A DNA stretch of 64,000 nt from Gymnogyps californianus (taxonomy: Eukaryota > Chordata > Aves > Accipitriformes > Cathartidae), in the NCBI RefSeq assembly GCF_018139145.2, contig NC_059500.1, forward strand, positions 59,115,607 through 59,179,606, in the 5' to 3' direction. The stretch's first letter is position 1. Each line of letters opens with the position of its first letter. Below are positions 63,135 to 64,000 of this stretch, one piece after another. Both the position numbers and the translations under genes were made by a program. Under the pieces are notes generated by a model. That model was not told where the DNA came from. It ran no database searches and saw nothing but the letters and a program-made list of their open reading frames with translations.

Positions 63135-63660
63135 TTTCACATTGGAGAGGCCACCATTGGATTCCTAAAGGAATTTGTGCTGGGACCCATACTGTTGAAC
63201 ATATTCCAAATGACCTGGAAAAGGGACTGAACAGTGAGATTACAAAGTCTGTGGGTGATGATAAGTTATTTAAAGCTGACTGTAAAGAACAACAGAAGGC
63301 CCTTATGAGACTGGGTGAGTAGGCATTAAAATAGGCAATGATATTTAACATAGATACAGGTAAAGTGATGCATGTGTGAAATAACAATCCTAAATTCACA
63401 TATAAAATGATGGCCTGTGTGTCACCCATAATTGTCCAAGAGTGAAACCTTGGGATCATGACAGATTGAGCTGATGTTTTTTCGGAATTACATCAGCACT
63501 GGTCAATTATTAGAAAAGGACTCGTGAACAAAGCAAAAAGCTCCATGCAACTGGAAAACTGTAGTTCTGGTCTTCCAATTTCAAAAAGAATACAGTAAAA
63601 TTGAAAGGGTTCAGAAAGCAGTTACAAAGTTGGGTGACGTGCAATCCCTCGTAAATTAAA
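63135..63660 (+). mobile_element. Ancient CR1/L3-type LINE, reverse-transcriptase core fragment
   Basis: The plus strand carries the palm-domain region of an old CR1-type reverse transcriptase. A 63-codon frame (63131-63322) reads W-I-P-K-G-I-C-A-G-T-H (family: IPQGSVLGP), N-D-L-E-K-G-L-N-S-E, then V-G-D-D-K-L-F at the catalytic Y/F-A-D-D-T-K-L position, with the alanine lost. Downstream to about 63650 the decayed collinear sequence includes 'cacatataaaatgatggc' and 'aaaattgaaagggttcagaaagca' type blocks. Truncated on both sides and inactive. Confidence 0.62.
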
Positions 63661-64000
63661 ATCCTCTGCTAGATGTACATTCTGCTTAATTGAATTCATA
63701 TGTTCTATGGAACTCCAGGGACCAGGCTGTTTCCATCCCCTGCATGACCAAAGGAAGGTTCTTCCCATCTTGTGTGATGTTAAGCCAAATGCAATCAAAT
63801 AATCAAAACCTTATTGTTTTAATTGACAGGGGACATATCACTGTAACACACAGGCCAAATAGTTTGAGTGCTTACTACTCAGACCTCATGAAGTATCTTG
63901 AGTGAAACCACATCATCCTGGTAGTTGTTAGTATATTCAGTGCAGCTACAGTCTCTACCTGACCTGACTAGACATGATCTACAATGCAGAACGGCACTAC
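63661..64000. other. ARSB: ARSB intron sequence, nothing recognised
   Basis: AT-rich DNA at the window edge. It may contain more of the old LINE, but I cannot support it. Confidence 0.3.

Overview
This window is vertebrate nuclear DNA, almost certainly from a bird and probably a neoavian one. It is AT-rich, mostly non-coding, and has one sharp CpG island. The interspersed repeats are avian: CR1 LINEs of several ages (the younger ones ending in the ATTCTATG-type octamer repeat) and two families of bird endogenous-retrovirus LTRs. Nothing prokaryotic is present. Most open reading frames in the window are chance ORFs, antisense readings of LTRs, or stop-free GC-rich DNA.

The only host protein-coding sequence I can support is the 3' end of an arylsulfatase B gene (ARSB) on the minus strand. 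The last two coding exons are at 52172-52044 and 51482-51217, joined across a GT-AG intron with the split-codon phase I recall for human ARSB. The conserved cysteines and two N-glycosylation sequons are in place. From memory of the human map, the gene beyond the ARSB 3' end is LHFPL2, also on the minus strand. The CpG island at about 24650-26110 is therefore a good candidate for the LHFPL2 promoter and first exon, and 1-24.6 kb for its long first intron. No LHFPL2 coding exon is visible, so this is an inference.

Layout: 1-24.6 kb is presumed intron, with a CR1 at about 3066-3830 (+) and old CR1/L3-like LINE remnants at about 4105-5790 (-), 16450-16960 (-) and 17500-18241 (+). The CpG island follows. 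From 26.1 to 50.8 kb is intergenic, with a solo LTR at 30281-30875 that has a perfect 5-bp target duplication, and a diverged CR1 at 49795-50700 (-). From 50.8 kb onward is the ARSB 3' UTR, its last exons and intron. That intron holds a rearranged ERV locus (55370-56780), an old CR1 interrupted by a second solo LTR (58243-59397, perfect 5-bp target duplication), a CR1 fragment (59570-60021), and an old LINE reverse-transcriptase fragment (63135-63660).

The most unusual object is at 56108-56183. It is a complete tRNA-Lys(CTT)-like sequence carrying the post-transcriptional CCA end. It lies where the primer binding site of the adjacent minus-strand LTR should be, and is fused on its other side to an RNase H pol fragment in the opposite orientation. 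It looks like a fossil of reverse transcription that ran through the whole tRNA primer. Other items worth checking are a 27-bp exact copy of the ARSB stop-codon region 2.5 kb downstream, several perfect inverted repeats, and a pair of homologous unclassified repeats.
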